Shown in pieces: positions 1 to 12,966 of a stretch of 64,000 nt of DNA (the first letter of the stretch is position 1; each line of letters opens with the position of its first letter). This DNA comes from Lenzites betulinus (taxonomy: Eukaryota > Basidiomycota > Agaricomycetes > Polyporales > Polyporaceae). A program made the position numbers and the translations under genes. The DNA is taken from the NCBI GenBank assembly GCA_022264855.1, contig JABYQU010000034.1, positions 62,001 through 126,000 on the forward strand, written 5' to 3'. Below the pieces are notes generated by a model. That model was not told where the DNA came from. It was given only the letters and a program-made list of their open reading frames with translations, and did no database searches.

Positions 1-55
1 GTCGTGTGCACATGCATTGTCAGCGCAGCCACGGCCAGATGCGCACCTGCCTTAC

Positions 56-1011
56 CGCATTGGCTGATGGGTCGCCCGAGGGGGCGGTCTTTGAACTCTC
101 GCCCTCGAGAACGACGGTTGTTTCCCAGCCGACAGTCCAGAGCTTCGGCGGGCCATCTGAAAGAGATAGCGATTGCACGCCAGCTGCAATATCGGCATCC
201 TCGTCTATTGCGTGGGATGTGGACACGGCAGACACAGTAAATCGGCGCCGCTTTCCCTCATATACGATGTCTAACGTTTGTGTAGGCGTGAGGTACCCGA
301 GGTCGACTTATGGCAGATGGGCGTAAGATAAGGTTTCGGGGTTAGTGAGGTGAAGAACGTACTGAGAGATTCTCTGATCAGCAATGTGAGCCAGTCCTTT
401 CGTTTGCCCTTTCCAGAATCCGGGCTTTTGGAGGAAGATGCAGAACCCGAGCTTATCGCAGCGTCTTTTTTGTCAAAGAGTTCCCTGACGCGAACGACCT
501 GTGCGAGCTCCGCTTGCCGGAGAGAAGGCACGCCAGAGGGAAGTTTCGGAGCGTCCAAGGAGAAGAGGTTGACCTTCGAACCTGGTGTCACCCTGGCGGT
601 GAGAAGCAAGGGCGGCGAGACAATGATAGCTGTCCATGCAATGTGGGTATGTCAGCTGCTGAGAACCGTTCAGCGGACATTGCGACGTTCCCTGTTCGTG
701 CACATGGCGCGGTGGCGTGTATACGCACAATTTTGTGAGAGGTCAGGGGATGGCCATGCGACACCCACAGCGAAGGCCTGAGAGCAAAAACAGACATGAT
801 CAGCGAGTTCACGGGTGCATATAGTGACGTTACAAAACTTCTTCAGTACCTTGTGTGAGTCTGAAGCAGATAAGCCTACAACATCTCCGGCGTAGACTTT
901 GGCTTGCTTTAGGACTTCAGCATTGATAACTACACGCCGGGCTGTACGGGAAACCCCTTCGGAGCTTTCCGCCGCCTCCACGGTAAATTTTCTTGTGGCG
1001 AGCAGACTCAT
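56..1011 (-). CDS. AFG2/SPATA5-like AAA ATPase, N-terminal part (gene runs off the left edge)
   Basis: Only the N-terminal substrate/adaptor region is in the window; the AAA modules would lie beyond position 1. ATG at 1011-1009 opens MSLLATRKFTVEAAES, then a CDC48-N-like stretch (RVVINAEVLKQAKVYAGDVV). A second exon carries AFAVGVAWPS, which matches the AVGVxWPS block of the Afg2/SPATA5 family. A third exon includes VTPGSKVNLFSLDAPKLP and ELAQVVRVREL. A fourth begins near 294 with DLGYLTPTQTLDIVYEGKRR and ends at 56 before GTAAGG. At least three introns are visible. Afg2/Drg1 is a hexameric ATPase that releases Rlp24 from pre-60S ribosomal particles in the cytoplasm (family knowledge). CDC48 itself or another two-AAA protein is the alternative; the WPS block and the long variable insert favour Afg2. 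It is divergent from PIG-T, with about 0.6 kb between the start codons. Confidence 0.72.
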
Positions 1012-1627
1012 GCTTATGTTCTATGAATACGATGACCATAATTCATCAGTATTGGGGGTCTTATCGGCGAACGACCATCAGGAGGCATGTCGTCGGGGCC
1101 CTCACCTAGCCGGCTATAGATCCTGTTTTGAACCGTGTTTAGATCATGCTTGAAGAGACGGAGATGTAGCCATCAGCCCGAACTCACTGTGTACGATTGA
1201 GATGCTGTGTACTCGCGATCGGCCTCCGCGCTCGTTTCTAACAGCGACAGCGTGATCAGTTAACCTGCTAAGAACGCGTGAAAAATAGAGCAACCATTTG
1301 CTCACAATGTACAATTTGACCCTGAGGTCGCTGATCTTGATATCACAGATGTCCTAGAGGTAGAATGTATCTGAACAGGGGGTGTAACTTGTGGACTAAG
1401 TATAAGTAGTACTTAGAGTGGTGAGCGGCACCAAGCGCCGGAACGGCAATTAAAGTTAGACGCTCCCGGCGACTGGTAGCACGTGGCGGTAAAGCGCTTA
1501 TTCTGCGGCGTCATGTAACTCTGCTTGCGGTTCACGAACCCCATAGCATCTGTGCTCTACGACGACAACGTCTGTCTGGACTATCTACATGGTTACTTCC
1601 CGACTCTAATCTGTGAATACGAACTAA
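1012..1627. other. Divergent promoter region between the AFG2-like and PIG-T genes
   Basis: Both neighbouring genes start here and point away from each other, so the 616 bp must hold both promoters. The tract is AT-richer than the flanking coding sequence. I see no ORF, RNA gene or clear TATA box that can be assigned confidently. Confidence 0.5.
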
Positions 1628-3833
1628 ATGAAGCTGCGAGGCTGCTGGAGAACATGCTTTCTGCTTGCATTACACTTGGTCGCGGCGTCCGCTCATGGCG
1701 AAGTGTTTGACGAAGACTTGACACTGCGTCCGCTGCGAGACGGGAAGCTGCAGGCTCGCTTCTCGTTTACTACGCTCTTGAAGGGTGCTACGCCAAGAAA
1801 TCCAGCTGCTTTGGAGGACGACGACGAAGGTATGAACTGTCACTTGTAACCTGTCTACGGTTGCGCTCCAGCTGGCACGTAGCGCAGCACTATACCCTAT
1901 TTCCGCTCGCACTCGGGCAGATACTTCGTGAACATGCGGTATCGGAGCTTCATCTGACTCTCAACGCGGGGAAGTGGAACTATGATCACTGGGGACACCC
2001 GGACGAGCCGGGGGTCGGCACCGGCGCCGAGCTATGGGTGTGGATGGGGGACACTGCAGCCACTTCGTCAGTTGTCTATATTTTGGACGGGCGCACCGAC
2101 TCACAGTGTTGTTGGACAGCGTGGACCGACGATGGCAGGGCCTGCGAAACTCACTTGCTGGGCTCTTTTGCGCGTCTCTGGGCCACCTGGACGAGCAGCG
2201 CACAACGTCCCCAACTCTCACCTTCCAGCCAGAAGGTTCACTCCCCAACTTCACCAACCCACACGAGCTTCGACATGCCACGCTACCCTCCGAGCACGTC
2301 TGCACAGAAAATCTCACGCCATTCCTCAAGCTCCTTCCGTGCAAGTCGCTATCCGGGATCGCAAGCCTGCTTAACCCTCACAAGCTGTTTGACGCGGACT
2401 GGCATGGCCTTGGGGTCCATGTGCGCTACCGTGAGGGCGCTGGCGTCGAAGTGCGCCTTGCATTCCAAGCCGTGATCGATCCGGTCCGCTATTCCAATGT
2501 CGGCCGTCGAGGTAAGCGTCCCGAATTCGCCTGATTCAGCTAGGCTCTCTGGGTGTCGACACCGGGGTGTAGCCCGTTTGGCTGGCTGTGTACGGCGTTT
2601 GAGTTTGAGACTGATATCTCAGTTGTTTGTCCGACGTGTACGGAAAACGTGTAGATTGACTGGCCATGTTACAGATTGGTCGCTCCGCTCCGTCTTCGAC
2701 CGCAGCATCGCAAAGGCTTGTCCTGTTGCCCGGTCGAGCAAGGTCCGGGTGGAGCTTCCCAGTGAAACGTCGTATACGATAAGCCCAGGACCTACTGATA
2801 TTGCGAACAACGTCGCCACATATACTGTCGATACTGGTCAGTGGTTTGTGGCGTTATAATATACTACGTATATGTGGCTCACTATCCTCCTTACAGCCGA
2901 GGAAGCGCTTGACATTTCGATGCAATGGCCTGGCGAGAACAGTTTTCAGTATCGTAAGCCTAGCCTTCACAGTTCACCGTTTGAGCCCGTATTTGACCCT
3001 GCGCAGCGGCTACTTCGAGCGTGCCGCCACTCACAGACATATCCGTACTCCGGAACTTGAAGGGTACTAGCCAAGCTGAGGCGCGTCTTACCCTCGAGAT
3101 CAAGAACAACCTGCCCATTCAAGTCAGCGCAGGGTACCTCGAAACCATGCCCTGGCATCTGCAGTTTTATCTTCACACCCTTCAGGCGCAGATTAACGGC
3201 GCTCCGAGAGGTACGCAATTCTGTGTAGACCATAGCGGTCAATCGCTTCTGCCGGTTCCCCGAGGAGTCTGGCTTCCACGGACCGGACAGCTGACATACC
3301 CCTTTGTTCTGACAGATGACCTCCTCAACATCATCTCATACACACCTCCGGTCCCTCACTCGCGCCCGGCGCTCTTGCAAGCCGTCCTTACCCTGCCGCC
3401 GCAAGCGACAGTACACCTCACAATGAACGTCGCAAAGCCGTTCCTGCGCTACACTGAACATCCGCCTGACGCCCAGCGCGGCTGGGACCTTCCTCCAGCG
3501 GTCCTGGTACCCTTCGCGTTCGGCGAACTTTCACTTACCAACGAGACCGCCGCTTCGGAGCCGCCGACATTGCCCTCGGACCGACTCCAGCGCACAGGGG
3601 TGCAGGAACGCCGGCCAAGGCGGATGTACACCCCCGTATTACTCGTCGATCTGGCCACACCAGACTTCAGCATGCCGTACAACGTCATCATCCTCAGCTG
3701 CACACTGATCGCGCTTACCTTCGGGACCATCTTCAATCTGCTTACCCGGCGGTTCGTCGTCGTCGAGGTGGACCCGATCTCCGCGCCAGAGGGCCAGCCC
3801 GCGGACACTGCTGCGGACGGGACGCCTCGGTGA
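1628..3833 (+). CDS. GPI16: GPI transamidase subunit PIG-T / Gpi16
   Basis: This is an ER-membrane subunit of the GPI transamidase, which swaps a C-terminal propeptide for a GPI anchor. The ATG at 1628 gives a signal peptide (CFLLALHLVAASAHG) followed by VFDEDLTLRPLRDGK, the family N-terminus. Proposed exons are 1628-1829, 1883-2066, 2120-2511, 2675-2836, 2897-2953 and 3037-3833; phases agree and give 597 residues, the usual family size. Diagnostic blocks are HYTLFPLALGQ, SELHLTL, GAELWVWMGD, LAGLFCASLGHLD, ETMPWHLQFYLHTL and, near the end, LATPDFSMPYNVI followed by one transmembrane helix (LSCTLIALTFGTIFNLL) and a short cytosolic tail. The fourth exon junction (2512-2674) is a long intron by local standards. 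Nothing looks broken; the identification is firm, while exact splice sites are my reading. Confidence 0.95.
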
Positions 3834-6800
3834 TGCGCACGGTGGTGGGCGGCACGCGGTATGTAGGGTGGATTTATTTCTTTGCATAGGGTTCAGCGCC
3901 GCCTCGGACGTCAGCTTTCGGGGAACCCTTGCCGTAATTTATGCTTGGATTTTGATGCTCGTGTCTGCAAGCCGTCGCGCCCCTCGTCATCGCGCGCCTC
4001 TCACGTCCTCGACAGCACCAGCTGACCCGCGTCCCGCACGGCGAACAGCGTGCATCTGTTCTGGTGCACGCGCAGGCGACTAATACAGTCGTCCATCCAG
4101 GGTCCAAATATCGGCCCCCAACGTTGCCGGGGCACGTCGTGAACCCCAACGTCGCATGGGCCTGGGACGTTCTCGTGCGCCTCCTCGACGTGCTGTGTAT
4201 TGTTTGGGGAACTAACAGAAGGTCAGTGGGCTCCGGTCGCACGGACATTCTATCATGAGACCCCTGGCTGTAGACGACTGCACACCCCAAGCCACTGTCG
4301 CTGGTGATGCACCATGCAGCGAAGCCCTGCAATGCGCTGCAGCAGCTGCGGGCCTGTCGGCGTCACGTACCACTCGGGTGCGTGTTGTTCTGCTACTCCT
4401 GCCTAGAGCGGTAAGGCTGGACACCGTCGACGTGGCTGATGTACGCGAGCGTCCATGTCAGCTCCGGGTCGGCAGGCGGAAGGGGCATTCTGCCAGGAAC
4501 AGATGTCGCTGTGTGCTTCTGAGCCTGGGGCTCGGCCACAGGCCATTCAGTTCGCGCGACCGCCGTAAGCCCCGGTAGCCCGCGTACGACACTACAGATC
4601 TGTGCGGGCCCTTCACATCTAGGCTGTGAGGCTCCCGCTTCCATTCGACGCGGGCGTGCCAGTGTACGCCGTGGGCGGTAGCCGCGTGCAGAGGGGTCCT
4701 GCCTTCCCGAGGCTAATTGCTGCGTATATGACAGGTAATATATGACGATCCGGGGCGTCGTGTGGCCACGGATGTCCTCGCCGAACTCCAGGTCAGTGAC
4801 AGTGCTATTCAGCCAACTTGACAACGACGTCGTGCATCGTGGCCGCACTGCGCCGCTGCACTTGCCTCATCCCGGACGAACTCGTATCGGCCCTTCGTTC
4901 TGGTCTAAGTGTGCCATCTGCATCTGGCATGCGCTGATGCACATATCGATAGTAGCTAACCCTGTACGGAGCGCCGACGCAAGTCTCTACCCAGTGCGCA
5001 GTGCACGGCGCCGCCGTCGCCGATGCACCACAAGTCCGGCCCAAGTCGAATACGTCGAGGGACAGCACCCTGCTTATCTCCCGCGTCCTGCGTGCGCGCC
5101 CCCAGCTCCGTCCGGGCCCCCTTCCTTCCATTGTTTTCCTATCCACGCCCGGGCGCACCCATCTATCGATGGCGGCGTCGCGCATCCGCAGATGCGGCGC
5201 GTCATAGCTCATATCGATGTTGATGTGGTCCTCAGGCCGCCAAGCGACGCGTTCGATGATGCATGCCAGGGCACCCGGGATTGCACAGGGCTTAGTTGCC
5301 GGCGGAGCGCGTCCCGCGGTTATTGTCAATGCGCATGCGCACCGCGTCTGGACGTCTCGCGCGACGGCATGGCACGCTCCTCAGCCCGCTGCTTTAACCC
5401 CCTGCTTCGCGAGATCCGACTTCACCCGGGAGCTGAGCAATGAGCATTCCACTGCCAGCCTCAGGACTCAGGTTCGAACCTTCCGTGGCGGCGTCGATGG
5501 CGCTGCCAATCGATGGACGGCTCCACCAGGCGAGAGGCTCGGAAGACGATTGATATGCTCATTGCGACCCAGGACCAGCAGAAAGTTCAACATTTGGACC
5601 CGGTTCGCGAGTAGCACAGCGCGTCCATGCCGAGTATGTATGAATCCATGCCGCACGGTGCCGTGGCGTTACAGTTCGTCTGCACCGTCCCGGGCCAAGG
5701 CGGATGTGGATCGCGACGCAGCTGCCCCGGACCCGGACTGGCAAGGGCTGGCACCAGAACGCCCGCCTCGTGTAGCTAGCAGCGTCGGCGCGACAAAGGG
5801 CGCACGGCGGGAGACGTGCTGCCGGCGCGCTCACGCTCGAAGCGCGGCGGCATGTCATGCGGCACGACCCCTCGCCCAGGAACCTGCGCAAGAATAGGCT
5901 GCGTGTGTCGTCCGCCATCTGCGATTCCGGCCGGGCAACTGGGGGTCGCGCTCCCGCATGCGCGCGCGTGCACGCGGGCCGCCGTCTTCCCAGGTTTCTG
6001 CAGAAGGCGCGCGTCGTGCGGGTTCCGGGAGATAAAGCGAGGAGATATGATGGTGTGCTTCTGATTGCACCCGCGGCACTGTCTCGAGATGCAGCAGCAT
6101 CATATGGGGCGGCGCGTCCAGGAGCGGGCGGATGGGGGGAGGGGGAAGGTATGTGCGTCTCTGCATCGCACTGCGCGCGCGAACGGGGACTAGCGTGGCG
6201 CGGACGTGGGCGCGACGGCGCGACGGCGCGAGGACGTCGGCGTACATACGATGATCAGGCCATGTCGCCTTTTGGCCTGCGCATGCGAGCGTTCCGCTCA
6301 GACGCGAGCCGCACTGCTGTGCGGCGCGAGCGTCGAGGAACATTCGAAATCTCCGGTGTGCAATTCGTCATCTGCGCGAGAGGACGTGCGCACCGCTGAG
6401 CACATCAAGCAGCGAAGGCGTACGCATCCGTGCGGTATGGGGCTTCTCCTGCCCTTCTGGCGTGGCCGCAGTGTTCGGGGGAGGCAGCGCGGAGCACATG
6501 ACACACATATTCCAGGAATTTGTCGTATTCCGGTTTGAGGGTCGTCATCCGGATATCTGTGCTGCGTTCGCGCGCCGCCGGAAGCGGAAGGTGGCAAAAG
6601 CACTTGCCATGCCGGAGATGGCTAGCGTGTGTCTGCGCTTCTGGCCGGAGAAGGGGATGCGAGGGGATCAGGACAAGTGAGTTGGTCGGAGTACAGACCG
6701 CTGCCCATCTCACGATCCCAGCTGCAGCTGTCTGCAGTGCATCGCCGCGACGCGCGATTCGCATCGCAGGCTTCGGCTTCGTGTTCCACTGCGCTGGGAC

Positions 6801-7160
6801 GCGCTATGTGGAAGAAAGGACAGAATTAGTCAGGCAGTTGTGCGGAGACGGAGAAAGAGGCGGATAGGCGAACTTTTGCTATCGCTCCTCGAGCGCTTCG
6901 CGCGATGCCGTTCGCATAAAAGCACAATGATTCATTCGTCTTCGTGACTCACCCTCCCCGCCCACACTCGCCTCGCGCCCTGCCTTCCTGGTCGAGTACT
7001 TAAACCTCAGTACACTCCTCGACCTCCTGTACTGAACGCGCACCCCCTCGTCGCCTTCTACCACCCACGCGCACCTGTATTAGCCACAATTCATCGAGTG
7101 GCACCCCTCACCAACCCCTCACCCTTCGCACCCACCCACCCCCAACTACACCTCAACAAG
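3834..7160. other. Gene-poor GC-rich tract
   Basis: About 3.3 kb in which every open frame is short, arginine/serine-rich and mirrored on the other strand, as expected of non-coding GC-rich DNA. I recognise no domain, RNA gene or repeat. The last 250 bp (from about 6900) become CT-rich and contain GTACTTAAACC and a run of CACCC/ACCCCTC boxes just before the next start codon, and probably hold the promoter and 5' UTR of the small gene at 7161. Confidence 0.4.
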
Positions 7161-7714
7161 ATGTGTCGCCGTATTGCGTATGTCCCCCGTGTCTCATTCG
7201 CCACCACGCGCACTGACCACGATCACGCACAGCGAGGGCACGCGGTGGTCCAAGTGTGGGGTACGTTCCAGTCTCCGTCATCCGCGCGCCGGTCAGCTGA
7301 GCCCCTTCCCCCATCCAGCACTTCCAGCGCCACCTCGTCGTCGCGATCATGGACTGCAACTCGCCAAAGTGCGAGCGCAGCTACCTCCACCCGCGCGGCT
7401 GCCGCGATGGAACGTGCATAAAGGTGAGCTCCCCATTCTCGCTTGGCGCACGGGGCTCGGGGCAGCTCGGGGCTGCGCGCGCTCGGTCCGCCGTCGCACG
7501 CGCGCGTTCCGTCATCGGGAAAGACACCATCCCCGCCGCTTCACCCCGGACCCTCGTTACGGCAACATGTCATCCGCCGAGGCAAAACAATACTGACTGC
7601 GCTCCGCTCCACCCACAGAACTTCGGCCCTGAAATGCAAAAAGACATCGACACCGTCAAAGACGAGTGCTTCCAGTGCCGCGCTGCCGCGGCGCGACGAC
7701 TGCCACAGTCCTGA
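7161..7714 (+). CDS. Small cysteine-rich conserved fungal protein (81 aa), function unknown
   Basis: Four exons (7161-7177, 7233-7260, 7319-7423, 7619-7714) with good GTATGT, GTACGT and GTGAGC donors and CAG acceptors join in phase to an 81-residue protein ending at TGA 7712-7714. It starts MCRRIAEGTRWSKCG and continues HFQRHLVVAI. The cysteines sit at positions 2 and 14, then a cluster (DCNSPKC, GCRDGTC) and a final CFQC before an Arg-rich tail. The spacing suggests structural zinc or iron binding. I recall similar short MCRRI-type proteins as unnamed hypothetical proteins in many mushrooms, but cannot name a family or function. It has no signal peptide or membrane segment. Intron 3 (195 nt) is longer than the others. 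The perfect phase across three introns supports a real gene. Confidence 0.75.
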
Positions 7715-10700
7715 GGTGGCCCACCACGCACCCCACCGACCGCCGTGGACCCGCGCCACGAGCCAGTATATACCGCCCGCGCGTCAGGCGCTGCGCCGCA
7801 CCCTATGATTCCCCTGCCCCACTGCCCGCCTCCTAGCCATGGAAGGCCTGGTGACCACCACGCACGCGCGCGCGCGTCCTTGCGTCGCGGTGTCAGCCAC
7901 AGCGTCCGCTCGCGCCCCAGGCTCGCGCCGCCCGCGCACTGCGCGCGATCGCCCTCCTGTCTGCCCACCCTCAGCTTTCGTGCACGTCCTATCCGCCCTG
8001 TCTTGCTCGCCTTCACAATGTGTCTGTATAGCTAGTCCGTCGCACTGTCTTCTCCCCCGTTTCCGCGCATGTATTACCTTCAATTGAGAAGCTTTCACTA
8101 CACTCCAAATTGAAGTCAGAACTAGTGTCGTACTTATGGTAAGTAAATAAAAACATAGATAAGCCCGAGCGTGCTTACAAGAGCTTAATTATTGTCTCAC
8201 CTCCAAATCACTGGCAGTCAATACCGTTTACTTAACCTAGTAGCACTACGTATACTAGTTGTCTTTTCACGAGTGTAATTTCCTAATCTCTTACTATATC
8301 TGAGTGAATAGTTATAATTTACCATGCCGCTGCCTAGGCGCCTAAATCTAGATCTGAGTCAATTTGGAGTTAACACATTTATGCAGGTGTACAAACTGTG
8401 GTGCTCGTTCGTAGAGACTAGGTATGCAATACTATTCCTAGCATGATATTCTCCAAGTCCAACGGCATTTCCGATGTACATACATTCCATGTCCCAATAT
8501 CAGAACCTCAGAAGCATCTGTGAACCCCCACCCCTGAGACAGTGCCGCCATGGCCGGCAGGTTCCCTGCGATCGTGCCACTCGGATATCTGGGGCGTGAC
8601 CACCGCCGCCGACGGGACGGGAGGGGGGCGGTCAGCAGACCCGCGGTGCCGTCACTCGCGCAGGCGGCGCGTCCCAAAGAGCCGTCGCGGCTCGGCATGC
8701 GCGGGCAGTCATGGGTCGCCCCGGAGCTCTGGGCGGGAACGCGCCCGATGACGACAAAGCGTGCGGCCGCGCTCGTAAGTCGTGAATGTCGGAATCGGCG
8801 GGGACTCGGAAGGGGGGCAGCTGCCGTGCGCGCACGCCATCAAGTGATCGCGGTGATGTTAATAACGTTTGTGGGGTGCGCACGGGAGGCGCACGAGCAG
8901 GTGTGACTGAATGAAATGAGCGTGCGAGGTTGCACCCACTTGCCGGCCGCGGGCACCCTCAAAGTCGGCAAACGCGCGGGCACCCTCGATCCCGCAGTGC
9001 GTCGGAGATGAGTCCAGAGGGCGGGTTCCTTTCCGCGGGCGCGAGGACGCGAGAACGCGCGCGGTGACAGTAGATGGGACGGTCGACTGACGGAAGCTAC
9101 ACGGTTAGTACACGGTGCTGAATCAGATGTTCTCCGCGGGCGCTGCACGCGCGACGCCTTTGCAAGAAGCAGGGGCGGCGTGCGTTCGGAGACTTGGAAG
9201 GCTCACCGGGCAGGCTTCGCGAAGACGCCAGCGCAAACGCCGTGCGCGAGCTTCAAGTTGAGTTAGGCGCCGGGAGTCGCGATCGCAAACTTCACAGTAT
9301 GTGCGCACGACCGATTGGGTCGGAATGATGGCATGCCACGCCGCGCGGCGGAATATGGAGGATGAGTGACGCTGTGGCTAATGCGCCGACGTCTTCGACC
9401 TTCGAAGTGCGCGACATGCACTGCTGATAACGCGAGCAGTAGCAGCTTATGGCGCGATAACGGCGAACGAACACTTACTTGGGCCAGCACGTCGACCAAG
9501 CGCCAAGGCGTTGCTGATAAAGTGAGAGACGAAGCAGAGCAGCGCCAGTGGGTATTACGTCGTACGAGGGCGACGCGCACAGTATGGAGCATTGTCTGAA
9601 TTAGCGAAGGGTGCGTTATCGTCGTGCGCGGCGGTGAGTCATCTGTGCGAGGGACATATCAGCCCGGGTCGCCGATGATACGTGTGCACAGAAAACATAC
9701 CGCGCATCTCCTCGTACAGCACCTGTGGACGTCTTGAGCGTGCTCCGCTATCAGTTTTTGCACGAACGGGACGGCGACTTCCAAGGAAGAGAGCCTTGGC
9801 GACTCAGGAAGGTGTCGAAGACAAGCACTCCGTCTTCTGCCCGGTGCTTCCACGAGGGGGGCGGCGCGAAAGTAGAAAACCAACCCCCGTTGCGACGGAA
9901 TAACACGCTGGGCGGTGCGTAGGTCTGCCGGTAGTACGTCAAGATAGAGGGGCCAAAACGCCGCAGTGTCCCTGCTCGCGCGTCATGTCGCAGAACATCC
10001 CGACGAAGATGTCCGTTTTCCGTGATCAACGGTCGATCACCCTATCGAAAGAACGCTATCTTGATCATGATCTTCAGGACTACGCTGCAGAAAGGAGATG
10101 CGGACCGTCGGTACGGAAGAGAGTTGCGTCTGCACAGCAGAACGCGTCCACGCGCCCGCCGCCGATGTGGCTATTGTCCTGCACAAGCGCGAAATCCGAG
10201 TGTTCCGGGCCCAGCGGCACGGACATGAAGGCAGGGCATGCTGCGAGGGACAGTCTCCGTACTTGTGGATCGATGGTATCGCAGAAAGATAGCGACGAGA
10301 CGTAAGGGGCGCGTAATAGAAGTCGACGCGTCTCGCAGATTTGTAGTAGTTGTGCAGGGGCGAGCGATACGACCATGCCGTAGAGCCGTAGAAGAGCGGA
10401 CGGGCATCCGGGTTCCCTGTGATAGAGTGGTGGTGATTATCAGCGACTCGGATACGGCCTTGTGTAGAGCAGAAGGAGACCTCTCCTGGGACCGAAAATC
10501 CCGCCATAATCCGCAGTTTGGTTATGCGTTCTCTATGTTTAGTCGTGTCTCCCTTGGATGGGAATGTGATTGCTCTGTGTCGGGGCTAATTTGTCCCCGA
10601 CTGGATCTCAGGGAGCGCTTGGGAAGAGGGTGGCGAGAACTTCGCCGCTTGTAGTATTTGCTGTGTTCCTGCTTTGAATGCGACGAGTTTCTGACGTCAA

Positions 10701-11681
10701 TCTGGGAGTGCCTATGGATCACAGAGCCGGGTGTATCAGTCAGAGAGTACTGATAAGAAGCTCAAGGGTACACCACCTTAGCAGCTCTCCGCGAGGCTTG
10801 TTTACGAGCCTTCTCCGCTATGTATATATGGTACCGGGGGAAGCGGAGTCAGACAGTACTACTCTATAAGTTATGCCAGCGTGCACAGCGACCTGCTGCA
10901 GCCCACTCAAGGCGTACGTAGGGATCCAGTCGGAGGGCAGAGATCCATTATGTCCAGCTATATGTATGGCATGCGCACAAGCATCTGATTGCGAATGCTT
11001 CCGTTCAAGGTGGTGGTAGAAGCTGAAGGCGTCGTGAAGTCGTCAAGAACTTCCGAGAGTGCCGGCGTGGTAACAAAAAAGTACAAGTTGTTATAAATAC
11101 TCGAAAGTGATTGCTTCTAACGAGAGTAACTTACCGGCGCTAAGCGCGACGCAACATCTGAGATCTGAAAGAGTCGAGGCACGTCGGATCTGGCTAGGAT
11201 GAAAGCTTCATGAAAGGACACGAGTGAGAATTGAGGGTGCTACCACAGCTGCCAGTGAGTCACTCCGCACATCATGCCCCGCGTACTTCAAGACTTCGCG
11301 GACGACCGTGACTGATGTGATATTCAACAAGACTTCAAGTGTACATTGGTGTGAGAGACAAGGACAGAACATGAGGAGAGGTATACTACGGCTGAAAACA
11401 ACAAAACGAAAGCGGAAGGCTAAGCAATACGTGAGCTCCGGAAACATTGGTACAATGTTGAGACATGACAAGATAGTTGAGGTCAGGAGGAGAAGTGGCA
11501 GACGACGACGATTGGGGAGGAAAGAGGGCCGAGAAGAACCAGGACAGGAAGAAGGACAGCGTGATAGACCAGGGAAGGAGATACGACGGATGACTGGGGA
11601 TTGAGACAACGTAAACTTAACTCGGTCGACGGAGAACCCAACCCAAAGGAAAACATACCAATGAAAAATGTCCTGCAGCAC
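7715..11681. other. Gene-poor tract with an AT-rich island
   Basis: Nearly 4 kb without a convincing gene. The stretch 8090-8440 is clearly AT-rich against GC-rich surroundings and probably covers the 3' end of the small gene's transcript. From 8500 to 10700 open frames are short and overlap on both strands. The stretch 10650-11680 is AT-richer, with no recognisable feature. I see no tRNA, microsatellite or transposon remnant. Confidence 0.35.
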
Positions 11682-12966
11682 CTATAAGTATCCGAAGTCG
11701 AAACTGTTCGAGGGTGCTTTAAGGTCCTGGGCTTGTGGCGTGCGCTCCGCTGACGAAGATGTAGCATCCTGTTGCTGCAACCATGGCGCCATCCCGTACG
11801 GCCCCGTCTCCCATTCAAATTGAATCTTCTGCGTGTCCACGAGCGGTGGTGGAGCTACGAGAGGCGCGGACATATCAGGAAACTGTAGGTGGGACGGGCC
11901 CGGTTGGGTCTGTGGGACCTCGTGGACGCTCGCGTCCATGCCAGTAGGCTCCATCACGGAGTCTGCATAGGCATTGAACGCGGAGATCAACTCCGCGTCA
12001 ACCTCCCACTCGTTGTTCACCGCGGGCTGATCCGGCGGCGGCGGGAGGTCGCCGAAGTCGCCCTGGGAGAGCGACATGTTCGATGGTAGGAGCATCTCTG
12101 CTTCGCCCGGGCCGTGGAAGACATCGTATATGTCTGGGCTGGTGGCAAGAGAAAGAACTGATGACGGGGTGACGGGGGCTGAGGTCGACTCTGAGATGGT
12201 CGATGGTCCTTGGGACGAGCCCTCAGCAGCTTCGGAGTTCGCCGCCGTGTCTGTACGTCGGACAACACGTTAAGGCGAACGCGAGGAAGCCGCAGTGATA
12301 TGAGCCTCACCGAATAGCGAAGGAGCAGTCGTAGCACTCGCTACTCCGTCGTGCGTAATGGGTGGTTGGCATACGGCCGCAGACCTCTCCGCAATCTTCT
12401 GCTTCTGTTCACGCAACAGGCGGTCATACAGCTGTCTTATCGCCTCTTGCTCCGCCCGGGAACAGAGCATGACCTTAGACTCCTGGTTCTTCACCTTCGG
12501 CTCGTAGCCGTGGCTACTCTTCCGATGATCCAGGAACGATGCCCCCTCGTAAAACGTCGCTGCGCACTGCGACTGCACGCCGTCTTCGTCCACCCAAAAA
12601 TGTGGGCACAAGATGGGACGAGTCCCATCGCTGGATGATGGGAGAAGAACTGTGTTAGTACTTCCACCAGGACGAGTATATGGTAGATGGCAGACTTACT
12701 GCCATTTCCTTTCATGAACTATTAAGTGCGACTTCTGATTAAACCGTTGATCACACGGCTCGTGCGGGCACTTCAAAGGCCTGCGATGAGTAGCAATTAG
12801 CGGCTATTGACAGCGCGAGAAGTACGACAGCGCACCTGTCCTCGGGAGCCCTGTGGCTCAGTAAATGTCGTTTCATGTCGCGCAGGATAATCTTGTTGCA
12901 AACTACACATGGCTTCCCGCCGACCGCAGATTTTCTCGGAGCCTTTGAGGACCGTTCAGCAGGCAT
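11682..12966 (-). CDS. C2H2 zinc-finger protein, putative transcription factor
   Basis: ATG at 12966-12964. Four exons are read on the minus strand. Exon 1 encodes a basic leader and a first finger (CVVCNKIILRDMKRHLLSH). After an intron in codon R of APEDR comes a second finger (CPHEPCDQRFNQKSHLIVH). After a third exon start comes a longer atypical finger (CPHFWVDEDGVQSQC to HRKSSH) and a Gln/Lys-rich helix (LYDRLLREQKQKIAE). The last exon is Ser/Thr/Pro-rich then acidic (DFGDLPPPPDQP, VDAELISAFNAYADS) and ends DFGYL, a layout typical of a C-terminal activation domain. Total is about 370 residues. Tandem C2H2 fingers plus an acidic tail suggest a nuclear DNA-binding regulator; no ortholog or target can be named. 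The intron between the third and fourth exons starts GTGAGG after SLF and ends TACAG. Confidence 0.8.

Noticed and set aside
3900..6900. Many 100-230-codon frames in GC-rich DNA
   Set aside because: Every one is matched by frames of similar length on the opposite strand and is dominated by Arg, Ala, Ser and Pro, as expected of high-GC non-coding sequence.
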